Origin: a virus
DNA length: 24,841 bases
Virus record (IMG/VR): IMGVR_UViG_3300027985_001644
Coordinates: 1 to 24,841 of that record
Direction: 5' to 3' (one strand)
A program made the translations under genes and the position numbers. Shown here piece by piece: positions 1 to 6,594 of the stretch. The first letter of the stretch is position 1. Every line of letters begins with the position of its first letter. The notes below the pieces were generated by a model that was not told the origin of the DNA, ran no database searches, and was given only the letters and a program-made list of their open reading frames with translations.

Positions 1-134
1 CTGATACCCCAGTGCTACCCAAGGTAGTCTTTCGGATCACAGCATTCTCAGCCGGTTGCAGACCACATTGAGGCCTCACAGTCCGTCTAGAGTTGTCCCT
101 GACGCGCAGGCTCCGCCTATCTTATCATGAGCTT
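1..134. other. Upstream flank of the integrase, no gene seen
   Basis: No supportable gene lies here. The stretch precedes an inward-facing tyrosine recombinase, so by convention it is where an attachment site (attL) of the island would sit. I see no tRNA 3' end or recognisable core repeat, and the partner att site is outside the window, so no attachment site can be called. Confidence 0.3.
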
Positions 135-1325
135 ATGAAGAACAAGCTCACACCCAAATTCATCGAAGGCATCAAGCCCAACCCGGCAAAGCGGCTCGAT
201 TTCCGCGACGATCTCATGCCGGGGCTTGTGTTGCGTGTCAGCCAAACCGGGACCAAAACCTTTTGCCTGCATCGACGGATCAACGGCAAGATGCGGCGTC
301 TGAACATCGGTCGGTTCGGTGTCATCTCGCTTGCCGAGGCACGGGAACGGGTGCGACAGGTGCTTTACGAAATCGAGTCCGGCCGGTTTGAAGAACGGGC
401 CGGGGTTGAAGTCGAAGACCGTAAGACCCTGGGCGAAATCATCCCCGACTATGTCGAAAAGCACGCCAAATCCCAAAACCGCGACTGGCGGAACAAACAA
501 TCTCTGCTGGCGAAGTTCACCGACCTGCACGGGAAGCGCCTTGATCAGATCAAGCGGGCGGATGTCGTCAAGGCGCTGGACGCCATCGTTGTGACCGCCC
601 CAGTCAGCGCCAACCGGGCCTTGGCGCATCTGAAGCACCTGATGAACTGGTGCGTAGATCGCGGAATGCTCGACGCTTCGCCGCTGACTGGCATGAAACT
701 CCCGACCAAGGAAACCCCGCGCGAACGGGTGTTGACCAGTGAGGAACTGCGGGCGCTCTGGGCGGCCTGTGACGCCGACGGATACCCGTTCGGGGATTGC
801 ATGAAGCTGCTGATCCTCAGCGGCCAGAGGCGCACCGAGGTTGCCGAAATGAAGTGGTCGGAACTCGACCTCGACAAGCGCCTTTGGACTCTGCCGTCTG
901 CGCGGGCCAAGAACGGCAAGCAGCACACTGTGCCGATCACCGATGCCATGTTGACCGTGCTGCGGAGCGTCCCCCGTTACCTGTCCAGCGATTTCGTTTT
1001 CACGACGACTGGCAAGACGCCAATCTCGGGCTTCGGCCGGGTGAAGGAACGCATGGACAAGGCTCTTCCCAAAGACACAGCGCCGTGGATCATCCACGAC
1101 CTGCGCCGCACGATGTCTACGAACCTCGCCATGCTGGGCGTCCCGCAGCCCGTAACGGAGGCGTTGCTGAATCACAAGACAGGTGTAGTTTCGGGCGTTG
1201 CAGCGATCTACAATGTCTACTCATACGCGGACGAAAAGCGGGATGCCTTGGCGCGATGGGGAAAAACCGTCACAGCTTTGGTCACAGGGACGGACAATGC
1301 CAAGATCACCATTGCTAGAGGTTGA
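135..1325 (+). CDS. int: Tyrosine recombinase/integrase of an island or satellite
   Basis: Site-specific recombinase of the P4-like integrase family, which inserts and excises an element at an att site. The chain shows an N-terminal arm-binding DUF4102-type domain, a central SAM-like core-binding domain and a C-terminal catalytic domain. Numbering from the TTG at 93, the catalytic set is visible: Arg246 in SGQRRTEV, His335 and Arg338 in HDLR, His361 in LLNHK and nucleophile Tyr373 in AAIYNVY. The ORF opens at the TTG at 93 (410 aa), but the conserved family N-terminus MKNKLTPKFIEGI begins at the ATG at 135 (396 aa), which I prefer; neither has a strong ribosome site. It is the outermost gene and faces inward, as is normal for island integrases. 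It overlaps the next gene by 29 nt. Family assignment is secure; the insertion site is unknown. Confidence 0.95.
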   Translation: MKNKLTPKFIEGIKPNPAKRLDFRDDLMPGLVLRVSQTGTKTFCLHRRINGKMRRLNIGRFGVISLAEARERVRQVLYEIESGRFEERAGVEVEDRKTLGEIIPDYVEKHAKSQNRDWRNKQSLLAKFTDLHGKRLDQIKRADVVKALDAIVVTAPVSANRALAHLKHLMNWCVDRGMLDASPLTGMKLPTKETPRERVLTSEELRALWAACDADGYPFGDCMKLLILSGQRRTEVAEMKWSELDLDKRLWTLPSARAKNGKQHTVPITDAMLTVLRSVPRYLSSDFVFTTTGKTPISGFGRVKERMDKALPKDTAPWIIHDLRRTMSTNLAMLGVPQPVTEALLNHKTGVVSGVAAIYNVYSYADEKRDALARWGKTVTALVTGTDNAKITIARG

Positions 1326-1896
1326 ACATTTCGTAGGTCCTCGACGGGCGTTTGAGATTGTAGGCGACCATCTATTTGGCAGCGACTGGAGGCAGGAATG
1401 CGTCGAGGATCGCGCCGACCTGCACCACAAAGAAACCGTTGCCGTTCTTAGACAGGCGCTGAAATCCGGAATTGTTCGGTCGCACTGGTCCACCCCTGAC
1501 TTCAACAGCGGCGGCGACTTTCGCCCTCAAGATGCAGACCAGGAGTTCTTCAGCATCAATGCGAAAGATGACCTCGTGTTCCATCCAATGGTCGGGCAAC
1601 CAGTGACTTGCAGGATATTCGCGGAAGACCTGCGTCAGTTTCTTGTCGGACAACCTACCCGGCATCGGGGCTTCGGGAAATCATCTGGCCAGCCATGCAC
1701 CAAGTGGCTGACAAAGATGTTTCTCGAGGGCGGAAAAGACGTGCCAATCGTAGCAGAACTATTCCGACAAGCGCGGGAACATTGGCCCGGACTATCAGAG
1801 CGCAGCTTCAAGATGGCACGTAAGAAAGCCATCGACCTATCTGGCCGGACGGACTTGGCTAAGCCGGGCCGGAGAAAGAATCCAAACGGTGCGTGA
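1297..1896 (+). CDS. Hypothetical protein, 199 aa, next to integrase
   Basis: I do not recognise this family. The ATG at 1297 lies inside the 3' end of the integrase gene and follows a purine-rich AGGGACGG, so it is probably translationally coupled. The N-terminal two thirds are acidic and mixed, with phenylalanine- and histidine-rich segments (for example EVEHFVG, DDLVFHPMV). The last ~45 residues form a basic, helix-prone tail (SFKMARKKAIDL and a final PGRRKN) of the kind often seen in small DNA-binding or accessory proteins of phages and islands. The position directly behind int suggests a role in integration/excision control or element maintenance, but this is inference only. No membrane segment or catalytic motif is visible. 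Confidence 0.6.
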   Translation: MPRSPLLEVEHFVGPRRAFEIVGDHLFGSDWRQECVEDRADLHHKETVAVLRQALKSGIVRSHWSTPDFNSGGDFRPQDADQEFFSINAKDDLVFHPMVGQPVTCRIFAEDLRQFLVGQPTRHRGFGKSSGQPCTKWLTKMFLEGGKDVPIVAELFRQAREHWPGLSERSFKMARKKAIDLSGRTDLAKPGRRKNPNGA

Positions 1897-1941
1897 TCTG
1901 ATTGGCGCCGAATTTTTCTTCAGATTCGTATCTGCTACCGT

Positions 1942-1976
1942 CATTCCATCGGCTGATTGAACGGAATGCGCATTCC
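1942..1976. promoter_or_regulatory. Palindromic operator candidate upstream of alpA-like gene
   Basis: A perfect 14-bp palindrome, GGAATGCGCATTCC, lies at 1963-1976, 27 bases before the alpA-like start codon. A third half-site, CATTCC, sits at 1942-1947. The location just upstream of a gene for a small DNA-binding protein fits an autoregulatory operator. No clear -10/-35 pair was found, so the promoter itself is not defined. Confidence 0.4.
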
Positions 1977-2003
1977 TTCACACCCATGTTGAAGGACAAA
2001 TAG

Positions 2004-2228
2004 ATGAAAATCGAAGACGGTCGCAAGACCTTGGCCGTGCGGGATGACCTCAAGCGGCTAGGCATAAACGTCAGCAACACGACCCTTCTGCGCTGGGAAG
2101 CGCGCGGGCGCTTTCCGCGCCGCATCAGAATGGCCGGGACGAGCGTTGCTTGGTTCCTGTGCGAAATCGAGGACTGGCTGGTTGCACGCGCCGCAGAACG
2201 TGCCCGCGCGCATTACGCCGACTACTGA
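2004..2228 (+). CDS. AlpA-family excisionase/transcriptional regulator
   Basis: A 74-aa winged-helix protein of the MerR-like AlpA/phage-excisionase type. It contains the characteristic run of an AlpA DNA-binding unit: a recognition helix region NTTLLRWEARGRFPRRIRM followed by a beta-wing and the closing segment VAWFLCEIEDWLVAR. In P4-like elements such proteins activate the integrase gene or act as directionality factor for excision. A good ribosome site (GAAGGA) precedes the ATG. It lies between the integrase block and the replication gene, the usual place in satellites and islands, and only 23 bases before the prim-pol start, so the two are likely cotranscribed. Confidence 0.85.
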   Translation: MKIEDGRKTLAVRDDLKRLGINVSNTTLLRWEARGRFPRRIRMAGTSVAWFLCEIEDWLVARAAERARAHYADY

Positions 2229-2251
2229 TCACCCATAGAAGGAGAAACGGG

Positions 2252-4027
2252 ATGCCATCCGCATTTCGCTTCGAGGGTGACATGGCGTCTTCCTCGATCA
2301 CCAAAGCTGCGCTTGCATGGGTGCGGCAAGGTGCCAAGATCATTGCCCTGCATGGCATCGATGAGGCCGGGTCCTGCACCTGTGGCAAGAGCCATTGCCG
2401 CAGTCCGGGCAAGCATCCCATCGCCGACCTGTTCCCGAAAGGGCAGCACAGTGCCACGACCAGTGCTGCCACGATCCGGCGCGCCTTTACTAAATACCCG
2501 AAAGCAAACCTCGGCGTGATCCTGCCCCCGGGTATCGTCGCGCTGGACGTGGACGGGCCGGAAGGGCTTTCGACGTTCAAGGGCTTGGACCTTCCATCCA
2601 CCTTGTCCGTGCAAACAGGTCGGGGCACTCACCACTACTTTCGCGCTCCGCAGCAACTCCCCAAGAGGAAGACGAACCTCGAACATATCGACATCAAGGA
2701 TGACCAGTCCGGTTACATAGTTGTTCCGCCCAGCACACATCACAGCGGCAAACAGTATCGCTGGCGGAAGTCGAATGGGCCTATCGCAACCCTGCCGGTC
2801 AGTTTGTTGAAACGGCTGCGACGCCCTGCAACGGTAAAGGTGCAGTTCGGCGGCGAAGGGGTGTTCCGTGCGGGCGGGCGCAACAGCGAACTCACCAAGA
2901 TTGGCGGTTCGCTCAGGTTCCGTGGGCTTTCCGAAACCGCTATCGGCGCGGCATTGCAGGCGATCAACACTACGGCCTGCAACCCACCCCTAGACGCCGA
3001 AGAGGTCGACCGCATCGCCATCAGTATCGGCAGGTATGAACCCGCAAACGAAGCCGCCTTTGGCTGGCTCGATGATGTTGAGGAAACCGAACCCCAGTTC
3101 CTCGCCTTTCCCTACATCGTCAGGGGTGCGCTGACCGTCCTCGACGGCAACATGGGGCAAGGCAAGTCGACCTTCACCTGTGCCATCGCCGCAGCCGTGA
3201 CCACGGGCGAGCCACCGCCGTTCGTCAAGAATATCGAGAAAGGCCGCGTCCTATTCATGTCAGCGGAAGACGACGCCTCGCGCGTCCTGAAACCGCGCCT
3301 GATCAAAGCCGAGGCAGACACGTCAAAGGTGCGCTTTCAGCAGGAACCGTTTTCACTGGACGAAAGAGGTCTGACGATGCTGCGGCAGGAACTTGCCGCC
3401 AACACCCCGGCGCTGGTGGTCATCGACCCCATCATCGCTTTCATGAAAGACGGGGCAGACGGCAACAAGGCGACCGAGACCATGCACTTCATGGTGCAGA
3501 TCGACCAGCTTGCCAAAGAGTTCGACACGGCCATCCTGATCGTGCGGCACCTACGCAAAGCGCGCGCCGATCACGCGATGCACCAAGGGATTGGGTCAAT
3601 CTCGATTTCTGCCCGGGTGCGTTCCGGCCTGATCTTGGCCCCGCATCCTGACGAACCGAAAAGGTTGCGTGCGGTGGCCCACGCCAAAGCGAACTACTCC
3701 GAACTCGGCCCCACTATCGTCTTTGAACTGGAAAACACCGGCCCGCGGTCACACCCGAAGCTCCGGTGGCATCCGACCGATCCATCCTTGACCGCAGAAA
3801 TGCTGCTGGCCCCACCCGAACAAGAAAGGGGCCGACCGCCTCGGGAACGGGACACTGCGACGGTCTGGCTGGAAAGCGTGCTGCGCAAGGGGCCGACCAA
3901 GAAGGCAGTGCTTGATGCCTTGGCGGCGAAGGTCGGAGTCCGCAACAGCACTCTGCGGCGTGCTGGGGATGCCTTGAGAGTCGTCAAGTCAAAGGACGGC
4001 AAAGATTCGGTCTGGTCGCTCGAATGA
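2252..4027 (+). CDS. Bifunctional primase-polymerase / RepA-like helicase
   Basis: Replication protein of a mobile element. Residues ~15-190 form a bifunctional Prim-Pol domain, with a CxC...C zinc-knuckle-like cluster (Cys42, Cys44, Cys49), the catalytic ALDVDG (Asp99, Asp101) and the later QTGRGTHHYF motif. Residues ~205-260 resemble a primase C-terminal helical domain. Residues ~285-500 are a RecA/RepA-like ATPase with Walker A GNMGQGKS (Lys305) and Walker B LVVIDP (Asp392). The C-terminal ~60 residues look like a winged helix. I chose the ATG at 2252 because AAGGAG lies 10 bases upstream; an open frame extends back to 2150 but would overlap the alpA-like gene. Such proteins prime and unwind DNA for autonomous replication of P4-like satellites and islands. 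Length 591 aa is ordinary for this fusion. Confidence 0.9.
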   Translation: MPSAFRFEGDMASSSITKAALAWVRQGAKIIALHGIDEAGSCTCGKSHCRSPGKHPIADLFPKGQHSATTSAATIRRAFTKYPKANLGVILPPGIVALDVDGPEGLSTFKGLDLPSTLSVQTGRGTHHYFRAPQQLPKRKTNLEHIDIKDDQSGYIVVPPSTHHSGKQYRWRKSNGPIATLPVSLLKRLRRPATVKVQFGGEGVFRAGGRNSELTKIGGSLRFRGLSETAIGAALQAINTTACNPPLDAEEVDRIAISIGRYEPANEAAFGWLDDVEETEPQFLAFPYIVRGALTVLDGNMGQGKSTFTCAIAAAVTTGEPPPFVKNIEKGRVLFMSAEDDASRVLKPRLIKAEADTSKVRFQQEPFSLDERGLTMLRQELAANTPALVVIDPIIAFMKDGADGNKATETMHFMVQIDQLAKEFDTAILIVRHLRKARADHAMHQGIGSISISARVRSGLILAPHPDEPKRLRAVAHAKANYSELGPTIVFELENTGPRSHPKLRWHPTDPSLTAEMLLAPPEQERGRPPRERDTATVWLESVLRKGPTKKAVLDALAAKVGVRNSTLRRAGDALRVVKSKDGKDSVWSLE

Positions 4028-4051
4028 CCTGATTGCCCCCGTTCGGACGCT

Positions 4052-4095
4052 CACTTGCTCAGAATTTTCATGCGTGTGGGATTTCTGAGCAAGTG
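4052..4095. repeat. Perfect 13-bp inverted repeat behind the prim-pol gene
   Basis: CACTTGCTCAGAA at 4052-4064 is exactly complementary to TTCTGAGCAAGTG at 4083-4095, with 18 bases between the arms. No T-run follows the second arm, so a classical intrinsic terminator is unlikely. It sits in the short gap between the replication gene and a small ORF and could be an operator, an attenuator, or part of the element's replication origin. Confidence 0.6.
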
Positions 4096-4160
4096 TTCAC
4101 CCCCCAAGCCGCCCATGGAGGTGGCCCGCAATCCCACCTCGAAACATGAAGGAACAGAAA

Positions 4161-4457
4161 ATGAAAGATCACGCCAAAATGCAGAACCGTCTGAAAGCCA
4201 CCGTTCAAGAGGCAATCCTGAAAACGGGCCAGATCGAGGGAACCGACGACATTGCCCTCACCAATACCGATGTAGTCGAGGCCCTGCTTGAAGTCACAGG
4301 CCTATACGGTTCGATGCAGACCTTCGAGACCTACACGCCGCGAGACGTTGCCTTCAAGCACGCCAATACGCTCCAACGCCACATCGACCGGTTTCGCAAG
4401 ATGCGGGAGGCAGGCAAGTTGCCCTTCAACTTTGTTCCACGGTCCCAGATCAACTGA
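4161..4457 (+). CDS. Small hypothetical protein of the island, 98 aa
   Basis: A small soluble protein following the replication gene in the same direction. The ATG at 4161 is preceded by AAGGAACAGAAA, a good ribosome site; an in-frame ATG at 4146 lacks one. The chain is mostly alpha-helical by composition (MKDHAKMQNRLK, then two helices around residues 35-50 and 65-85) and ends in a short tail. I do not recognise the family. Its placement after prim-pol and the upstream inverted repeat suggests a replication or copy-control accessory, but this is inference. Confidence 0.6.
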   Translation: MKDHAKMQNRLKATVQEAILKTGQIEGTDDIALTNTDVVEALLEVTGLYGSMQTFETYTPRDVAFKHANTLQRHIDRFRKMREAGKLPFNFVPRSQIN

Positions 4458-4778
4458 GGGTGGCAGGCGCCGCGAAATCGGCGGCGGTAATCCAAGGAGA
4501 AGCTCGCCGGACAAAACCTCGGCAGTCGATATGTCAGGTTGTCCGCAAAGGGGGAGCGATCCGTCAAAAAAACGCACCCCCATCTCCCCGCGTGACGGCA
4601 CCTCTGGTGTCTCGGTGCGGGGCGTCAGAGCGGCATTCGGATAATGTATCAGTCTGTCAGACGTGAGCCGGACCCAAATAACCGAACCTTTTCAATTGGT
4701 CCGCGCAGCGGCAGTGGTCGCCGTCGCTGTCTTGGGTATCGCGCGGGTAGCATTTCAGCTTGGCGGACCATCTTGGCG
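4458..4778. other. Gap without a convincing gene
   Basis: No frame here has a ribosome site and plausible protein composition together. A GTG-started frame at 4460-4666 encodes a low-complexity basic peptide I do not accept. An imperfect stem is visible, GGGGGAGCG (4549-4557) against CGCACCCCC downstream with one A:A mismatch. The sequence could contain a transcribed leader or a small RNA, but nothing decisive is seen. Confidence 0.3.
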
Positions 4779-5009
4779 TCATTCTTGGACCCATCCCTTG
4801 CGATGGTAGTGGCGCAGCACGATGACGCGGTTGAACAGTGGGAAGCCGATCCACAGCCCGTTCGCACTGATCAGTGACAGGAGCGACCACAGGAACATCC
4901 CCCTGAACAGGTAGTACAGCGGCCCGAACAGCAAGCACCACAGGCGATGCCAGTTGCCAAGAACCGTTTTCGTTTGACCGTTGAAGGCCCATGTCGCGCG
5001 TATCGTCAT
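4779..5009 (-). CDS. Small membrane protein, DUF2628-like
   Basis: A 76-aa protein whose centre (GNWHRLWCLLFGPLYYLF and the following hydrophobic stretch ending WIGFPLFNR) forms one or two membrane helices, with a polar N-terminus and a basic C-terminus (RHYHRKGWVQE). The pattern of a GPLYYL... helix followed by a short second helix and a basic tail resembles DUF2628-type small inner-membrane proteins; the resemblance is from memory and moderate. I chose the ATG at 5009 because GAGG lies ~9 bases upstream; an ATG five codons earlier (5024) is also possible. It stands alone on the minus strand between the replication module and the nuclease gene. Function unknown. Confidence 0.55.
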   Translation of the reverse strand: MTIRATWAFNGQTKTVLGNWHRLWCLLFGPLYYLFRGMFLWSLLSLISANGLWIGFPLFNRVIVLRHYHRKGWVQE

Positions 5010-5093
5010 TGCCGTTTTCCTCATTGGCTGGCTTCGATGCCAGCGCAATAAGATCGGGGACCATCGCCCGTCAGGGTAATTCCTGTGCTGCCT

Positions 5094-5330
5094 ATGGAGA
5101 CCACAGAGGTAGCCGTACCGATGTACCGCATCCGTGCAGATGCCCGGATGATCGGCGTGAGAGCGGCGCACAGCGCGCTAGCCGGGATTTCGATGGGATC
5201 ACTATGCGTGAGGCGCGCCCCGGCGCTCCTGGCTCAATACAACGCCGCCGCGCGCGCGTTTAGCTCTCGATCCGCAGGGCTAGTCGCGGCTGGGGTCAAT
5301 CCCGGCCCAATGCTCGGCGCATGTCGCTGA
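5094..5330 (+). CDS. Doubtful small ORF, 78 aa
   Basis: An open frame rich in Ala and Ser (for example RAAHSALAGISMGSLC and FSSRSAGLVAAGV) that overlaps the 3' end of the oppositely oriented nuclease gene by 35 bases. There is no good ribosome site at the ATG at 5094; the in-frame ATG at 5121 has a GAGG but 12 bases away. No family is recognised. It is listed because the 290-base interval would otherwise be empty. Confidence 0.2.
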   Translation: METTEVAVPMYRIRADARMIGVRAAHSALAGISMGSLCVRRAPALLAQYNAAARAFSSRSAGLVAAGVNPGPMLGACR

Positions 5331-5910
5331 GTGTCGATCTGAACGGATGTCCTGACATGCTGAGGTTTAACGGCAGTGGTGGCCCGCCTCTGATCAGCGT
5401 TTCCTCAAGCGCCCAAGGTTCTTCATGTTGGACTACCGAGATCGCCGCGTGCTGATCCATCCAGTCCGACAGCCTGTCCTCTTGCTGCCGATCCATGTGA
5501 ACGCGGTTTCGACTGTCCCGCCAGAAGGTCAGGTCAAGCGCCCGTTTGAGCAATGCCGCAAGGGACAGGCGCACGGTCGAGACCCGCACAGTTCCCCGCA
5601 GATGATTGCGCCAAAGCCGTCTTTGCATCGGCGTCCGCGCGCTTCGGCTTTTTGATCCATCCTTCGGAGGTGCGATGCCAATGTAGAGCAGGTGTTTCCC
5701 CTCTCGCTCTATGCATCCGCCCCTTGGCACCAAAGGCAGGCGGTGGTCGAACCACCAGCCGTAGACGCCGTGCGTAACCACGTGCAGGTCGATAAAATCC
5801 AAGACATGACCGGGCAGCAGTAGGGTGTCGGGCGACAGAATGGCCCTGGCTTCCCCCCTTAGACTATGAGTCAACTTAGAGGGCGCATGTCCCCCTGCCT
5901 CTTTCTGCAT
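5296..5910 (-). CDS. GIY-YIG nuclease family protein
   Basis: Predicted nuclease with the GIY-YIG fold. The two signature strands are visible as HGVYGWW and LLYIGIAPP, followed about 20 residues later by the arginine-bearing helix QRRLWRNHL, and a late acidic helix ALEETLI that can supply the catalytic Glu. The C-terminus PLPLNLSMSGHPF is typical of a GIY-YIG family that includes small restriction-type and orphan nucleases. The start is uncertain: ATG at 5910 (TTG at 5946 also open). A C-box-like operator at 5862-5872 lies inside this N-terminus and a strong AAGGGGGGAA follows it, so the true start may be a non-standard codon near 5838-5841. That would begin the protein just before the conserved LLLPGHVLDF. 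It is divergent from a controller-like regulator. No DNA methyltransferase is adjacent. Confidence 0.75.
   Translation of the reverse strand: MQKEAGGHAPSKLTHSLRGEARAILSPDTLLLPGHVLDFIDLHVVTHGVYGWWFDHRLPLVPRGGCIEREGKHLLYIGIAPPKDGSKSRSARTPMQRRLWRNHLRGTVRVSTVRLSLAALLKRALDLTFWRDSRNRVHMDRQQEDRLSDWMDQHAAISVVQHEEPWALEETLIRGGPPLPLNLSMSGHPFRSTLSDMRRALGRD
5862..5872. promoter_or_regulatory. C-box-like operator, copy 1
   Basis: GACTATGAGTC matches the GACT-N3-AGTC consensus of controller-protein (C-protein) operators of restriction-modification systems. It lies within the annotated 5' end of the GIY-YIG gene. On the minus strand it reads TGACTCATAGTCTAAGG, nearly the same as copy 2 on the plus strand. 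Confidence 0.55.
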
Positions 5911-5961
5911 TCCTGAATGCCGCCAGTGACTTCGGGCCTTCCGCAAGCCTAGGTCGATTAT

Positions 5962-5978
5962 GACTCATAGTCTATGGT
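5962..5978. promoter_or_regulatory. C-box-like operator, copy 2, before the controller gene
   Basis: GACTCATAGTC at 5962-5972 is the exact reverse complement of the site at 5862-5872 and lies exactly 100 bp from it. The following TATGGTC gives a degenerate second half-site and a possible -10 (TATGGT at 5973-5978) for the controller-like gene. Overlap of a C-box with the promoter is the standard arrangement for C-protein autoregulation. Confidence 0.55.
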
Positions 5979-6001
5979 CGAAATCGTGACCGCCATGCGC
6001 C

Positions 6002-6220
6002 ATGCCGCGCATGTCAATTCAATCGCGCGTTTCCAGAAACATCCAAAGGATCAGGAGAGAGAAGGACCTTTCGCAAGAAGAGGTCGCCCATCGCGCAGCC
6101 ATTCACCAAACCTACCTGAGTGGCGTCGAAACCGGGAAGCGCAACCCGTCGATCTTGGTAGTCGAGCGCATCGCCACGGCCCTCGGCGTGGACGTCTCGG
6201 AAATCTTCAAGCCGAACTAG
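6002..6220 (+). CDS. XRE-family regulator, restriction-controller-like (C protein)
   Basis: A 72-aa (69 aa from the ATG at 6011) single-domain helix-turn-helix protein. The run LSQEEVAHRAAIHQTYLS then VETGKRNPS and LGVDVSEIF is the Xre/Cro-type five-helix fold, filling nearly the whole chain, as in restriction-modification controller proteins of ~75-80 aa. No ribosome site precedes either ATG, which fits the leaderless or near-leaderless transcripts of many C genes. The GACTCATAGTC site 30-40 bases upstream is a C-box-like match, and the GIY-YIG nuclease gene diverges from the same region. I infer that it times expression of that nuclease and of itself. XRE assignment is secure; the controller role is inference. 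Confidence 0.8.
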   Translation: MPRMSIQSRVSRNIQRIRREKDLSQEEVAHRAAIHQTYLSGVETGKRNPSILVVERIATALGVDVSEIFKPN

Positions 6221-6285
6221 GGTTATTCCTGACACGCTCCGATCTTGCGTCTTATCGATCCTCATCAGCAACTTAGGAGATCGAC

Positions 6286-6486
6286 ATGACCGACATCGTG
6301 ACGCTCAACGCCATCTGCGAAGAACTCAAGATCGACCCGCGCGAAGCCCGCGAACGCCTGCGCGCGGCCGCCAGCGATGCCACGGCAAACCCTGAACTGG
6401 CGAAGGCGAGGAAACCGCGCACCCCGTGGCAGTGGGTGAAGGGGTCTGCCGCGGAGAACGAGGCTCGTAAAGCGCTCACTATCTAA
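6286..6486 (+). CDS. Small conserved-looking hypothetical protein, 66 aa
   Basis: The ATG follows TTAGGAGATCGAC, a strong ribosome site. The protein starts with an acidic helix that resembles a helix-turn-helix or degradation-tag-like fold (TLNAICEELKIDPREARERL) and ends in a basic, Trp-containing segment (RTPWQWVKG) followed by a short helix. It follows the controller-like gene by 65 bases in the same direction and is closed by a hairpin terminator, so the two may form one transcript. I do not know its function; a small nucleic-acid-binding protein is plausible. Confidence 0.65.
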   Translation: MTDIVTLNAICEELKIDPREARERLRAAASDATANPELAKARKPRTPWQWVKGSAAENEARKALTI

Positions 6487-6508
6487 GACTTGTAGAAATG
6501 AATTGCTG

Positions 6509-6530
6509 GGGCCGCTTGTTTGCGGCCCTT
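6509..6530 (+). terminator. Intrinsic terminator-like hairpin
   Basis: GGGCCGC (6509-6515) pairs with GCGGCCC (6522-6528) across a TTGTTT loop and is followed by a short TT. It closes the small plus-strand operon and lies between convergent genes. Confidence 0.6.
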
Positions 6531-6594
6531 GGCATAGGATGCGGCTGAAGGTCATTTCGACCTCTTCTATCGACCCGTTCTTTCTTCTGGCCAG

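Noticed and set aside
1-134. tRNA gene or CRISPR repeats at the left edge
   Set aside because: No cloverleaf or repeat unit can be read. No CRISPR-like repeat-spacer array was seen elsewhere in the window either.
117-1175. Long minus-strand frame of 352 codons opposite the integrase
   Set aside because: Mirror-frame artefact of high-GC coding sequence; no ribosome site and low-complexity Arg/Gly/Pro/His composition.
4460-4666. GTG-started 68-codon frame after the small island gene
   Set aside because: No ribosome site, low-complexity basic product, no recognised family.
4657-5064. Minus-strand 135-codon frame overlapping the small membrane protein
   Set aside because: The alternative frame (4779-5009) has a ribosome site and a coherent membrane-protein pattern.
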